This document shows, piece by piece, positions 34,488 through 43,731 of a stretch of DNA of 64,000 nucleotides (position 1 is the first letter of the stretch; each line of letters starts with the position of its first letter). The notes under the pieces are model-generated. The model was given only the letters and a program-made list of their open reading frames with translations. It was not told the DNA's origin and searched no databases. A program made the translations under genes and the position numbers. The stretch comes from Sphingosinicella ginsenosidimutans (GTDB lineage: Bacteria > Pseudomonadota > Alphaproteobacteria > Sphingomonadales > Sphingomonadaceae), in contig NZ_VOQQ01000001.1 of assembly GCF_007995055.1 (NCBI RefSeq), forward strand, positions 2,711,001-2,775,000, given 5' to 3'.

Positions 34488-35566
34488 GCCGCCGCGCGGC
34501 TGCGCTGGAGGGTGAAGCGGAAACGCGCGCCGCCCTTGTCGGGATGCTCGGCAGTGATCGTGCCGCCGTGCGCCTCGACAATGGTCCGGCTGATGGAAAG
34601 GCCGACGCCGAGCCCCTCGTCCTTGGTCGACCTGAACGGCTCGAAGGCATCCTGGACGCTCGATGCATCCAGCCCCGGCCCGCTGTCGGCGACCGAGACT
34701 TCGACCGATCCCGAGGGCATCAGGTGGGTGGAAATCGTGATCGTCTTGTCGCGCGTCGACTGCATCGCCTCGATCGCATTGCGGATGAGGTTGATCAGCA
34801 CCTGCTGAATCTGCACCGCGTCCGCCTTGACCCAGCGCGCATGCCGATCGAGTTCGAAACGGAGCTCGACGCCCTCCCGCTGGGCCTGCGGCAAAACGAG
34901 CACCCCGGCGTCCGCTATGATCGCCTGCAGATCGTGGGTCTCAAGCTGAGCCCGGCCGCGCGACACGAAGGCCCGCAGACGGCTCAAAATATCGCTCGCG
35001 CGCCGGATCGAGGCGGCAGCGAGACCGATCGTCTGCCGCGCCTCGCGGACTTCGGCAGCGGGCATGTTCCGAAGCATCCGCGTCGCGCCGTCCAGATAGG
35101 CCCCGGCCGACATCAGCGGTTGGGCGAGTTCGTGGGCAAGCGTCGCCGCCATCGTTCCCATCGCGCTGACCCGCGAGGCATGGATCAGCTCGGACTGCGT
35201 CCTGCGCAGCTCCTCCTCCGAGGTCTTGCGGTCGGTAATGTCGCGATAGAAGATCGCGAGGCCGCCATCGTTCGGATAGGCGCGCATCTCGAGCCAGGCG
35301 GAACGGCCGTCGGGCCAGCTGTAATGATGTTCGAGCGCGACGGGGACCTGATCGCGCATCGCACGTATCCACAGATCCCCCAGCGGGCTGCCCTTGAGAT
35401 CGGGCCATGAGTCCCACAGGCTCGTGCCGACGAGTTGGGCCCTGGGGCGCCCCTCGATCCGTTCGCCCTCGGCATTCATGTCGATCACCCGAAAGTCGCC
35501 ATCGACCAGCACGAAGCCTTCGCTGATCAACTGCAGAAGTGCTTGCACCTGGCTTTCAGATGACAC
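34484..35566 (-). CDS. PAS-domain sensor histidine kinase, FixL-like, without an adjacent regulator
   Basis: A 360-residue cytosolic kinase. GTG at 35566 is taken as start because no upstream in-frame ATG lies outside the neighbouring gene. A PAS domain (about 5-112: ISEGFVLVDGDFRVIDMNAEG, FYRDITDRK) is followed by a HisKA of FixL type with His145 (LAHELAQPLMSAG) and a HATPase domain (LINLIRNAIEAM, DSGPGLD, GLGVGLSISR). No membrane helix is present, so it senses an internal signal. No response regulator gene is next to it. Confidence 0.85.
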   Translation of the reverse strand: MSSESQVQALLQLISEGFVLVDGDFRVIDMNAEGERIEGRPRAQLVGTSLWDSWPDLKGSPLGDLWIRAMRDQVPVALEHHYSWPDGRSAWLEMRAYPNDGGLAIFYRDITDRKTSEEELRRTQSELIHASRVSAMGTMAATLAHELAQPLMSAGAYLDGATRMLRNMPAAEVREARQTIGLAAASIRRASDILSRLRAFVSRGRAQLETHDLQAIIADAGVLVLPQAQREGVELRFELDRHARWVKADAVQIQQVLINLIRNAIEAMQSTRDKTITISTHLMPSGSVEVSVADSGPGLDASSVQDAFEPFRSTKDEGLGVGLSISRTIVEAHGGTITAEHPDKGGARFRFTLQRSRAAA

Positions 35567-35655
35567 GGCCGGACCCCGGTTTTTTCTTCCACGGAAACAT
35601 AGTCCCGCAAAAACCGAAATCCTTTCGCAGATTTTTACCTTGATTTTCGGCGCGG

Positions 35656-37650
35656 TTACCAGCCGCCGCCGCCACCTCCGCCGCCGCCGCCGCCGGAAAA
35701 GCCGCCGCCGCCGGTCCCGCTGCTCGATCCGGGCGCGACCGACGCGGCGGCGACGCTGCTCGCCAGCGTCCCGCCGACGGCGGTGGTGAAGCCGTTGATG
35801 TTCGTCCATGGGCTCTGGCTGCCGACATACCAGGCCATGCCGCTCTGCTGGCCCGGGGTCTGCGAGGCCGCGGCGAGGACGGCGGCGAAGCGGCTCGCCC
35901 ACTGGTTCTCGACGCCGAGCGCGATTGCATAGGGTAGCAGGCGTTCGAACAGCTCCGGCGTCTTCTCGGGAGGATGGAGCACGTTGAGCCGATCCTCCTC
36001 GGTCGCCGACAGATACATTTCGAATCCGGCGATCTTGTCCATGATGTCGCGCCCCGCGCGGGTCGGCGCCGACATCCACCAGAAGGCCGAGATGACCAGC
36101 GGCAGCGCCAGCAGGGGCGCGAAGATGAAGGCGATATTGCCCGAATCCGCCGCGCGAACGATCGTGAGGACGATCAGGACGACGCCCCCAAGGAAGGCGG
36201 CGACGCAAAGTGCGGCCAGGGCCCCGCTGCCGCCCTTCTCCAAAAGCGACGAGCGTGGCGAAAGAGCAAGACCGCCCGCAAGGACAGCAAGGCCGACGAG
36301 CGGCACGGCGCGGGCCCCGGCGGTTGAATCGGGATCGGCCAGAATGATGATCGCCCCGACGAGGATCATCGCCATGGCGAGCACCATCAATCCGATGAAG
36401 GCCCAGCCGAGATTCGAGAGGAAAAGCTTGCCTTTGTAGGCCTCGGCGAGCGCATCCTGGAGACCCGACTGCGCGGCCTGAAAGGATTCGTGCTGCGCCT
36501 GCTCCGCCTCGACGCTGTCGCCGCGCGAGAAGAGCCCGCGCAGCATGTCACGCTCCGGCGGGCCGAGATCGTCGCCGTCGGCGGTCTTGTCGATGCGGGT
36601 CTTCTTCTTGGAGAAGAAGCCGCCGGGATCGGTCTCGACGAGCCTCAGCTTGCCCTTGACGCCGCTTTCGACGATCGCGGCCGTGAAGCAGCGATTGTCA
36701 TAGCCCATATCCTTCACATAGCGGATCGCGGCCGCGCTCATGTCGGGCGGCGGCTGGAACAGCGGCACGATCGTGCCGGGCAGGGGCCCGCGCCCCGCCT
36801 TCTTCCAGGCGACATAATAAAATCCGGCAAGGCCGAGCAGGGCGATAATGGCTGCGCCGATGGGGCCGTCGTCGCTGAAGAACCGGCGGAGAGCCGACGG
36901 AGGCGGGGGCTGCGCGACGACGCCCTTGGGCCAGGCGACGGCGACGGTGAGGCCCTCGTGGTCGGCGAGCGGCCGCGTGGTCCGGAAGCTGATCTCCCCC
37001 GGCGCCTGGCCTGTCACCTCGGCGTCCTGCCCCTGGGCCCCCTGGGCGCCGGTATAGACGGTGGGCTGGCTGAGCTGGACGGGACGGGGCAGGCGGATAT
37101 GGACCGAAGCCTGATCGATCGGGAACGCCCAGCCGGTCCCGGTCACGTTCCAGTAGAGTTCGTCATGGTCTGGGAAATAGCCGAGCTGCCGCGTCGTCGT
37201 GTAGCGGATGACGTAGCGATGTTCGCCATTCTGGAGGAAGGTGTCGGCACGGCCGATGCGAACCCGGACGCCATTGTCGATGCGTTCGGTCGTCCAATGC
37301 TCCTCCGCGCCGTCGCGAGTCACCCCCTCGACATTGAAGCCGACGCGGACCGTGCGGCCGTCGCTGTTGCGGTAACGGGTCGGGAAATCGCGGGTGATGC
37401 CGTGCGAGATGTTCATGCCGGCGGACCGGACCCTGATCGTCTCGGTCACGTGAAGCGTCGCATCGGCATCGATGACGATGTCGCTGTCGAAGCTGGTGAT
37501 CCGCTCGTCGTCGCCGAAGGCCCGCAACGCGGAATCGTCCGCGGCGATCGCATCGGGCGCGTCGACCGGCTTCTTGGCCAGCGCCGGGCCAAAAGCGGCA
37601 ACCGCCAGCGCCGCGACAATCAGCGCGATCAGCGACCGAAGCGCGCGCAT
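35656..37650 (-). CDS. DUF2207 membrane protein with Gly-rich C-terminus
   Basis: A 664-residue protein with a signal peptide (about 1-25). An extracytoplasmic beta-rich DUF2207 domain (SFDSDIVIDADATLHVTETI, GITRDFPTRYRNSDGR) is followed by one helix, a cytoplasmic stretch and three or four more helices. It ends in a run of glycines finishing GGW. Proteins of this kind are almost always encoded next to LemA, as here (5-bp gap). Their role in the cell envelope is not known. Confidence 0.85.
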   Translation of the reverse strand: MRALRSLIALIVAALAVAAFGPALAKKPVDAPDAIAADDSALRAFGDDERITSFDSDIVIDADATLHVTETIRVRSAGMNISHGITRDFPTRYRNSDGRTVRVGFNVEGVTRDGAEEHWTTERIDNGVRVRIGRADTFLQNGEHRYVIRYTTTRQLGYFPDHDELYWNVTGTGWAFPIDQASVHIRLPRPVQLSQPTVYTGAQGAQGQDAEVTGQAPGEISFRTTRPLADHEGLTVAVAWPKGVVAQPPPPSALRRFFSDDGPIGAAIIALLGLAGFYYVAWKKAGRGPLPGTIVPLFQPPPDMSAAAIRYVKDMGYDNRCFTAAIVESGVKGKLRLVETDPGGFFSKKKTRIDKTADGDDLGPPERDMLRGLFSRGDSVEAEQAQHESFQAAQSGLQDALAEAYKGKLFLSNLGWAFIGLMVLAMAMILVGAIIILADPDSTAGARAVPLVGLAVLAGGLALSPRSSLLEKGGSGALAALCVAAFLGGVVLIVLTIVRAADSGNIAFIFAPLLALPLVISAFWWMSAPTRAGRDIMDKIAGFEMYLSATEEDRLNVLHPPEKTPELFERLLPYAIALGVENQWASRFAAVLAAASQTPGQQSGMAWYVGSQSPWTNINGFTTAVGGTLASSVAAASVAPGSSSGTGGGGFSGGGGGGGGGGGW

Positions 37651-37655
37651 CGGAG

Positions 37656-38225
37656 TCAGGCCGCCGGCTGGCCGAACTTCACCACCGGCGCCGACTGGAT
37701 CGACTGATCGGCATCGGTGTAGAATTCCTCTTCGCTGAAGCCCATCGGCCGCGCGACCAGCACGGCGGGGAAGGACTGGATCCTGGTGTTCAGGTCGCGA
37801 ACCGTCGCGTTGTAATAACGCCGCGCGCTCTGAAGGCTGTCCTCGATCTCGGCGAGCTCGGTCTGGAGCTGCTGGAAATTCTGGTTGGCCTTGAGATCGG
37901 GATAGGCCTCCGCGACGGCCATGAGCCGGCCGAGCATCCCCGTCATCGCCGCGTCCGCTTGGGCAGTGGCGGCGACCGATCCGCCCTGGACCGCATCGGC
38001 GCGGTGTGCGGTCACCTGGGTCAGGACCTCACGCTCGTGGGTCGCATAGCCTTCGACCGTGCTGACCAGGTTCGGAATGAGATCGGCGCGGCGGCGCAAC
38101 TGCACGGTGATGCCGCTGAACCCTTCCTTGGCGAGCGCGCGAACGCGCACCAGGCCGTTGTAGATCGCCACGCCCCACAGCAAGGCGACGACGACAATCC
38201 CGAGAATGACGAGCCCGACGATCAT
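37656..38225 (-). CDS. LemA family protein
   Basis: A 189-residue protein with one N-terminal membrane helix (about 2-24) and a four-helix-bundle domain. The conserved features are YNGLVRVRALAKEGFSGI, QLRRRADLIPNLVSTVEGYA and YPDLKANQNFQQLQTELAEIE. It is upstream of and co-oriented with the DUF2207 gene. LemA function is poorly defined; it is often paired with DUF2207/TPM proteins. Confidence 0.93.
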   Translation of the reverse strand: MIVGLVILGIVVVALLWGVAIYNGLVRVRALAKEGFSGITVQLRRRADLIPNLVSTVEGYATHEREVLTQVTAHRADAVQGGSVAATAQADAAMTGMLGRLMAVAEAYPDLKANQNFQQLQTELAEIEDSLQSARRYYNATVRDLNTRIQSFPAVLVARPMGFSEEEFYTDADQSIQSAPVVKFGQPAA

Positions 38226-38293
38226 GAATTCCCTCCCTCAACCCCGCTGCTTCATAGGGCGGGGCGGGGTCGGAGTCGATAATCGCGAAACGA

Positions 38294-39361
38294 TCAGGGC
38301 CGCGCTTCGATGACGAGGTTGAACGGCGTTTCGGCGGCGCGGCGGATTCGCGTGAATCCGGCTTCGCGCAGCACCTTGGCGAGCCGCGCCTCGCCGGCCT
38401 GGGCGCCGAGCGCGAGCCCGACTTCCTGCGACAGCGACGCCGGCGTGCAGATAAAGGTCGAGGCCGAATAGAACATCCGTCCGACCGGATTGAGATTGTC
38501 GGCCAGGCTGTCGCCGGCGAACGGCTCGACAAGCATGAACCAGCCATCTTCCTTCAGCATCGCGCGGATGTGGCGCGCGGCGCCGACCGGGTCGCCCATG
38601 TCGTGCAGGCAATCGAAGCAGCAAACCAGATCATAGTCGCTCCCCGGCGCGTCCTTCGCCGAGGCGACCTCGAAGTCGAGATTGGCCGGGCTGCCAGCCT
38701 CGGCGGCGGCAGCGCGGGCGCGCCGGATCGAGGCATCGTGATAGTCGAACCCGATGAACCGACTGTGCGGAAAGGCATCCGCCATGATGATCGTCGAGGC
38801 ACCGTGGCCGCAGCCGATGTCGGCGACCTTCGCGCCCTCCTCGAGCCGCGCCACGGCGCCGTCGAGCGCGGGGAGCCAGGCCGAGACGAGATTGGCTCGA
38901 TAGCCCGGGCGGAAAAAGTTCTCGGTCCCGCGGAAAAGGCATTCGTGATGCTCATGCCAGCCGACGCCGCCGCCGGTCCGGAACGCTTCGGTGATCTTGG
39001 GCTCGTCGATATAGGCCGACGCGATCACCTCGAACGCCGGCGCGACATAGGTCGGCGCATCCTCGTTGGCGAAGACCATGTGCTGCTCGGGCGAGAGCGA
39101 GAAGATTCCGCTGTCCGGCTCGCAATCGATGAATCCCGAAGCCGCCTGCGCGGCAAGCCATTCGCGCACATAGCGCTCGGCGAGCCCGGTCCGTTCGGCA
39201 AGCTCGGCGCTGGTGGCCGGCCCCTTGGCGAGCGCCTTGTAGAGGCCGAGCTTGACCCCGGTGATGACCAATGCGCCGCTCATCGCCGCGCCCATGTCGC
39301 CGAGCATCTTTCCCATGAATTGTTCGAGCTTTCCGGGGTCCGGAGCCGCCATCGTGGCCAT
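38294..39361 (-). CDS. Class I SAM-dependent methyltransferase with N-terminal winged helix
   Basis: A protein of about 355 residues. The N-terminal 80 or so residues form a dimerisation/winged-helix part (SGALVITGVKLGLYKALAKGPATSAELAERTGL). The Rossmann domain has the SAM motif VADIGCGHGAST and the acidic strand end FIGFDYHD. The overall pattern resembles RebM/UbiE-like transcriptional-helix methyltransferases whose substrates are mostly unknown. The start at 39361 (MATMAAPDPG) is chosen for the GGAGG 5 bases upstream. ATGs at 39373 or 39352 are also possible. Confidence 0.78.
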   Translation of the reverse strand: MATMAAPDPGKLEQFMGKMLGDMGAAMSGALVITGVKLGLYKALAKGPATSAELAERTGLAERYVREWLAAQAASGFIDCEPDSGIFSLSPEQHMVFANEDAPTYVAPAFEVIASAYIDEPKITEAFRTGGGVGWHEHHECLFRGTENFFRPGYRANLVSAWLPALDGAVARLEEGAKVADIGCGHGASTIIMADAFPHSRFIGFDYHDASIRRARAAAAEAGSPANLDFEVASAKDAPGSDYDLVCCFDCLHDMGDPVGAARHIRAMLKEDGWFMLVEPFAGDSLADNLNPVGRMFYSASTFICTPASLSQEVGLALGAQAGEARLAKVLREAGFTRIRRAAETPFNLVIEARP

Positions 39362-39470
39362 CGCCGCCTCCATCACGAGTCGCGGACGCAAGAAATAGCA
39401 CGAATCGTCCCATTCCTCGCATGACGCGTTTGCGGGTGACGGGTCGCGACGGCCGCGCTAGCCTTGTTCG

Positions 39471-42400
39471 ATGGCCCATCGTCCGAAACCGCTCGCGCGC
39501 CTCGATGGCGATCAGCTTCGCGCTTCCGCCCCGCGCGATCATGCGGCGCTTTCGGCATCCGCGGGAACGGGCAAGACCCATGTGCTGACGGCGCGGGTGC
39601 TCCGCCTGCTGCTGCAGCGACGGCCCGAGGTCGATCCGTCCGCGATCCTGTGCCTCACCTTCACCAAGGCCGGGGCCGCGGAGATGGCCGAACGCATCCA
39701 CCAGCGGCTGGCCTATTGGGTCCGGCTCGACGATTCCAGGCTACGCAAGGAGCTGTTCGCGCTCGGCGAGCCCAATGACGACGATGCGGTCGCGCGCGCC
39801 CGCACCCTGTTCGCGCGGGTGCTCGAATCGACCGGGGGCGGGCTCCGCATCCAGACGATCCACGCCTTCGCGCAGAGCCTGCTCGGGGCCTTCCCGGCCG
39901 AGGCGGGGCTGGCGCCGGGCTTTCGCCCGCTCGAAGGGCGCGAGGAAAAGCAGCTTGCCCGGTCCGCGCTGGCCGAATTGCTCGTCCGGGCGGAAGGGGA
40001 GGGCGACCACGGCCTTGTCCGCGATGTCCAGGCGCTGAGCCTGAGGCTCGGCGAGGGCGGGGCGGAAGGCTTCATGCGGACCTGTGCCCGCGCGCCCGAG
40101 GCGATGGCCGCGCTCGGTCCGCGCGAAGGCATCGAGGCGCGCCTGCGACATGCGTTCGGCCTTCCGATCGGGGATATCGAGGAGGCGATCGCGGCGGCTT
40201 GCGCGGACGACGCGTTCGATCTGGACTCGGTTCGAGCGATCGCCGACGCCAACCGCGCCTGGGGCGCGACGAGCGGCCTAGCGGCGTGCGACGCGATCGC
40301 CGCCTGGCTGGCGAAGGACCCGGCCGGGCGCAGCGCGGAGCTGGAAACGCTCGCCCTCGTCGTTCGTAGGCGCTCCGGCGAAATGCGAACATGGTCCGCC
40401 GGGCTCCTCAAGGTGGCGCCGGATTATCCCGGCCTGGCGGAGCGGCTTGGCAATGCCTGTTCGCGGCTGCTGACGATGCGCGCTGTCGCTTCATTCGTAT
40501 CCGCCCTCGCGGCGGGCCTGCGCGCAGGGCAAGCTTTCGCGCTCGCCTACGATCGAGCCAAGCGGGCCGCCGGCGCGGTCGATTTCGATGATCTCATCCG
40601 CCAGGCCGAGAAGTTGCTGCTCAAGCCCGATATGGGCGATTGGGTGCGCTACAAGCTCGATCGGCAGACCGATCACATCCTCGTCGACGAAGCGCAGGAC
40701 ACGAACGAGCGGCAGTGGAACATCGTGCGCGCGCTCAGCCTGGAATTCTTCGCCGGCGAAGGTGCCCGCGGCCGCCACCGCACGATCTTCACCGTCGGCG
40801 ATTACAAGCAGGCGATCTTCGGCTTCCAGGGGACGGATCCGAGAAGCTTCGAGACCGCCCGCGCCTGGTTCGCGCGCGAGGCGGGTGCGATCGGGCGCCC
40901 CTTCCTCGACCTGTCGGTGGACCTCAGCTTCCGTTCCTCGCCGGCGGTGCTCGAAGTCGTCGATCGGGTGATCGGAAATCTCGGCCACGAAGCCTTGGGG
41001 CTGCTGCGCCCGCCCAATCCTCATGCCAGCTTCTTCGCCGGTCGCCCCGGCTCGGTGACGCTCTGGGCGCCGTTCACGGACGAACGCGGCGAGGACGAGG
41101 ATCCAGGCGAGGAAGGATGGGTGAGCGATACGGTGCGGCGCTACGCCAAGGCCGTCGCACGGCAGGTGAAGGCGTGGATCGACCGCCCGTTCCGCATCGA
41201 ATCGGAAAAAAGGGCGCTGCGGCCCGAGGACATATTGATCCTCGTTCGCCGCCGATCGACCCTCGCTGCGTTGCTCGTGGCGCGGCTCCATGCCGAGGGG
41301 GTGCCGGTCGCCGGCGTCGATCGGCTGCTGCTGTCGGCCCCGCTCGCCGTCCAGGACCTGCTCGCGGCGGCGCGCTTTGCCGTGCAGCCGTTTGACGACC
41401 TCAACCTCGCGAACCTGCTGGTCTCGCCGCTGTTCGGCTGGTCGCAGGAAGAGCTTCATGCGGTCGCCGCAGGGCGCGGGCGGGCGCCGCTCTGGCAGGC
41501 CCTTCGTTCAGGCGGCACGGTGCCCGACGGATTGTCGGCCATCCTCGCCATGGCCGATTACGCGACCCCGCATGGCTTCTTCGAGACGATCCTGTCCGGG
41601 CCGATCGACGGTCGGCGCAAGCTGATGACCAGGCTCGGAGCCGAAGCGCGCGACCCGATCGAGGAACTGCTCTCCGCGGCGCTGGAGTTCGAAAGCTCCG
41701 GCACCTCGTCGCTTCAGGCGTTTCTCGACTGGTTCGCCCGCGACGATGTGGAGATCGTGCGCGATCCGTCGCGGCCGCTCGGCGCGGTGCGGGTGATGAC
41801 CGCGCACGGCGCCAAGGGGCTCCAGTCGCCGGTGGTGATCCTCGCCGACGCCTGCGCCGACCCAGGCCGGCTCGGCCCCAATGCGCGGCTCGCCTCGGTG
41901 GAGATGGACGGGTCTTCCGTTCCGGTGTTCGCTCCGCGCAAGGAGGAGAAGGCGGAGCCGCTGGTCTCGCGTATCGCGGAACAGGAGGCCCGGGATCGCC
42001 AGGAACATTGGCGTCTGCTCTATGTGGCGCTCACCAGGGCGGAGGAGCGCCTCTATGTCGGCGGGGCGCTCACCTCGCGCGATCGCAACGGGCCGCCCGA
42101 GGCCAGCTGGTACAAGGCGGTCGAAGACGCGCTGGTCGGCCTTGGCGCCGCCTGGACCGAAGAGGAGCGCTGGGGCCGCACGCTCCATCACGGGGATCCG
42201 GAGACACCGTCGCGTCCCGACCTCCCAGTGCCGTCCACCCGCGCGACTCCGATGCCCGACTGGATCACCCGGCCCGCGCCGCTCGAGGCGCGGCCGCCGC
42301 GACCGCTGGCGCCCTCGGCGATCGGCGAGGATGATGCGCCCTATCCGCCGCCGGGCCCGGCGCTCAAGCGCGCGGCCGAGCGTGGCAAGCTCCTCCACAG

Positions 42401-42875
42401 CCTGTTCGAGCGGTTGCCGGGCGTCCCGCCGGCGGAGCGACGCGCCCGCGCCGCGCGCTGGCTGGAACATGCGGCGGGCGTGACCGATGCCGATTTTCGC
42501 GACGAGCTGATTGCCGATGCCTGCCGCGTGGTGGACGATCCGCGATTCGTCGACCTGTTCGGCCCGCAATCGCTCGCCGAGGCTCCGATCGCGGCGGTGA
42601 TCGGCGGCGGCGACGTGGTTGCGGGCACCGTCGACCGCCTGCTGGTTGCATCGGACCGGATCCTCGTCGCCGATTTCAAGACGGGACGGCGGGCGCCGTT
42701 GTCGCTGGACGAGATTCCATCCGCCCATCTTCGCCAGATGGCGGCCTATCGCGCGGCGCTTCGGGTGATCTTTCCCGATCGGGCAGTGGAGGCGGCCCTG
42801 CTCTACAGCGCCGCGCCGATCCTCCATGCCCTGCCGGACAGCTTGCTCGACGCCCATGCTCCAGCCGGCGCTTGA
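39471..42875 (+). CDS. addA: AddA subunit of the AddAB helicase-nuclease
   Basis: The 1134-residue UvrD-type ATP-dependent helicase has Walker A SASAGTGKTH (residues 28-37), motif II DEAQD (ILVDEAQDTNERQW) and a C-terminal RecB-family nuclease with ILVADFKTGRRAP. With AddB it degrades double-stranded ends to Chi-like sites. trxA follows after 54 bp, the arrangement I know from sphingomonads, but addB is not adjacent upstream. The ATG at 39471 gives the usual short N-terminus. Confidence 0.95.
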   Translation: MAHRPKPLARLDGDQLRASAPRDHAALSASAGTGKTHVLTARVLRLLLQRRPEVDPSAILCLTFTKAGAAEMAERIHQRLAYWVRLDDSRLRKELFALGEPNDDDAVARARTLFARVLESTGGGLRIQTIHAFAQSLLGAFPAEAGLAPGFRPLEGREEKQLARSALAELLVRAEGEGDHGLVRDVQALSLRLGEGGAEGFMRTCARAPEAMAALGPREGIEARLRHAFGLPIGDIEEAIAAACADDAFDLDSVRAIADANRAWGATSGLAACDAIAAWLAKDPAGRSAELETLALVVRRRSGEMRTWSAGLLKVAPDYPGLAERLGNACSRLLTMRAVASFVSALAAGLRAGQAFALAYDRAKRAAGAVDFDDLIRQAEKLLLKPDMGDWVRYKLDRQTDHILVDEAQDTNERQWNIVRALSLEFFAGEGARGRHRTIFTVGDYKQAIFGFQGTDPRSFETARAWFAREAGAIGRPFLDLSVDLSFRSSPAVLEVVDRVIGNLGHEALGLLRPPNPHASFFAGRPGSVTLWAPFTDERGEDEDPGEEGWVSDTVRRYAKAVARQVKAWIDRPFRIESEKRALRPEDILILVRRRSTLAALLVARLHAEGVPVAGVDRLLLSAPLAVQDLLAAARFAVQPFDDLNLANLLVSPLFGWSQEELHAVAAGRGRAPLWQALRSGGTVPDGLSAILAMADYATPHGFFETILSGPIDGRRKLMTRLGAEARDPIEELLSAALEFESSGTSSLQAFLDWFARDDVEIVRDPSRPLGAVRVMTAHGAKGLQSPVVILADACADPGRLGPNARLASVEMDGSSVPVFAPRKEEKAEPLVSRIAEQEARDRQEHWRLLYVALTRAEERLYVGGALTSRDRNGPPEASWYKAVEDALVGLGAAWTEEERWGRTLHHGDPETPSRPDLPVPSTRATPMPDWITRPAPLEARPPRPLAPSAIGEDDAPYPPPGPALKRAAERGKLLHSLFERLPGVPPAERRARAARWLEHAAGVTDADFRDELIADACRVVDDPRFVDLFGPQSLAEAPIAAVIGGGDVVAGTVDRLLVASDRILVADFKTGRRAPLSLDEIPSAHLRQMAAYRAALRVIFPDRAVEAALLYSAAPILHALPDSLLDAHAPAGA

Positions 42876-42929
42876 GCCGGGGCAGGGCGCGTCCTACATA
42901 TGCCGCACATCCTTTCAGGAGATGTTTTC

Positions 42930-43268
42930 ATGGCCATCAAGACCGTCACCGATTCCTCCTTCCAGGCCGACGTGCTCGGCGCGCCCGGTCCCGTTCTGGT
43001 CGATTTCTGGGCGGAATGGTGCGGTCCGTGCCGGATGATCGCGCCTTCGCTCGAGGAACTGAGCAACGAGCTGGGCGAGAAGGTCACCATCGCCAAGCTG
43101 AACATCGACGAAAACCCCGAAGCGCCGGCCAAATATGGCGTTCGCGGCATCCCGACCATGATCCTGTTCAAGGACGGCGCGCCGGCGGCGACCAAGGTCG
43201 GCGCCGAGCCGAAGAGCCGGATCCAGGGCTGGCTCGAAGGCGCCCTGGGCTCCAGCGCCGCCGCCTGA
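42930..43268 (+). CDS. trxA: Thioredoxin
   Basis: A 112-residue cytoplasmic disulfide reductase with the active site WAEWCGPCR (Cys31 and Cys34), the cis-proline segment GIPTMILFKDG and LNIDENPEAPAKYGVRG. The start MAIKTVTDSSF is preceded by CAGGAG at 9 bases. It follows addA closely and may be co-transcribed. Confidence 0.96.
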   Translation: MAIKTVTDSSFQADVLGAPGPVLVDFWAEWCGPCRMIAPSLEELSNELGEKVTIAKLNIDENPEAPAKYGVRGIPTMILFKDGAPAATKVGAEPKSRIQGWLEGALGSSAAA

Positions 43269-43290
43269 GGCGAGGCGGATCGTCCCGAAA

Positions 43291-43617
43291 GTGCCGATGC
43301 GGGCGCGCGAGGGCATGGACCTTCGCGCGCCCGCTCACTATGTCCGCTTTCCGATGCAGTTTCTGCTGACCCTCTTTGCCTTGCTCAGCGCCGCGACCGG
43401 CGCGCTGACTGGCGCGCGCGCCCCGCAGGCGGAGGTGCATCAGTCGATCCGGGCCGAGAGCGTGGCCGAGGCAGGCCCGCGCGTCGCCCAGGCGGCGCAA
43501 ACCGCGCTCGTCGGCGTGCCCGCGCGAACCTATGCCGCCCCGGCGCGACTGGCGCCGCGTGGCCCGCAGGTTCTCGCCGCCGCGATCCCGCTCTATGTCG
43601 ATCGCCTGATCGAATAG
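43291..43617 (+). CDS. Small secreted or membrane-anchored protein directly upstream of secA
   Basis: The frame can start at GTG 43291, ATG 43315 or ATG 43354. The last gives a clean signal peptide, MQFLLTLFALLSAATGALTG. The mature part is short and Ala/Arg-rich, containing GARAPQAEV and ending LAPRGPQVLAAAIPLYVDRLIE. I do not recognise the family. Its place immediately before secA and its signal sequence recall export-monitoring leader genes such as secM, but no known arrest motif can be assigned with confidence. Confidence 0.5.
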   Translation: MPMRAREGMDLRAPAHYVRFPMQFLLTLFALLSAATGALTGARAPQAEVHQSIRAESVAEAGPRVAQAAQTALVGVPARTYAAPARLAPRGPQVLAAAIPLYVDRLIE

Positions 43618-43638
43618 CGCCCGAAATCTCCTTTCGAT

Positions 43639-43710
43639 CGGCCGCGCCGCGGCCGCATTCACCCCAATCCTTTCGTCACAAGGGCTCCGGCTTCAGGCCG
43701 GCGCCGAGCC
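43639..43710 (+). other. Two hairpins in the secA leader
   Basis: CGGCCG-CGCCG-CGGCCG (43639-43655) is a strong GC hairpin. A second structure, GGCTC ... GAGCC (43683-43710), encloses an inner CCGGC-TTCAG-GCCGG helix. They occupy most of the 114 bp between the small exported gene and secA, and end 11 bases before the AGGGA ribosome-binding site of secA. They could terminate the upstream transcript or modulate secA translation; no T-run is present. Confidence 0.4.
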
Positions 43711-43731
43711 ATAAAGTCAGGGAATTCCATC

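Noticed and set aside
39741..42857. Several long minus-strand frames antisense to addA
   Set aside because: They are fragments in different frames without family motifs, covering a complete AddA gene.
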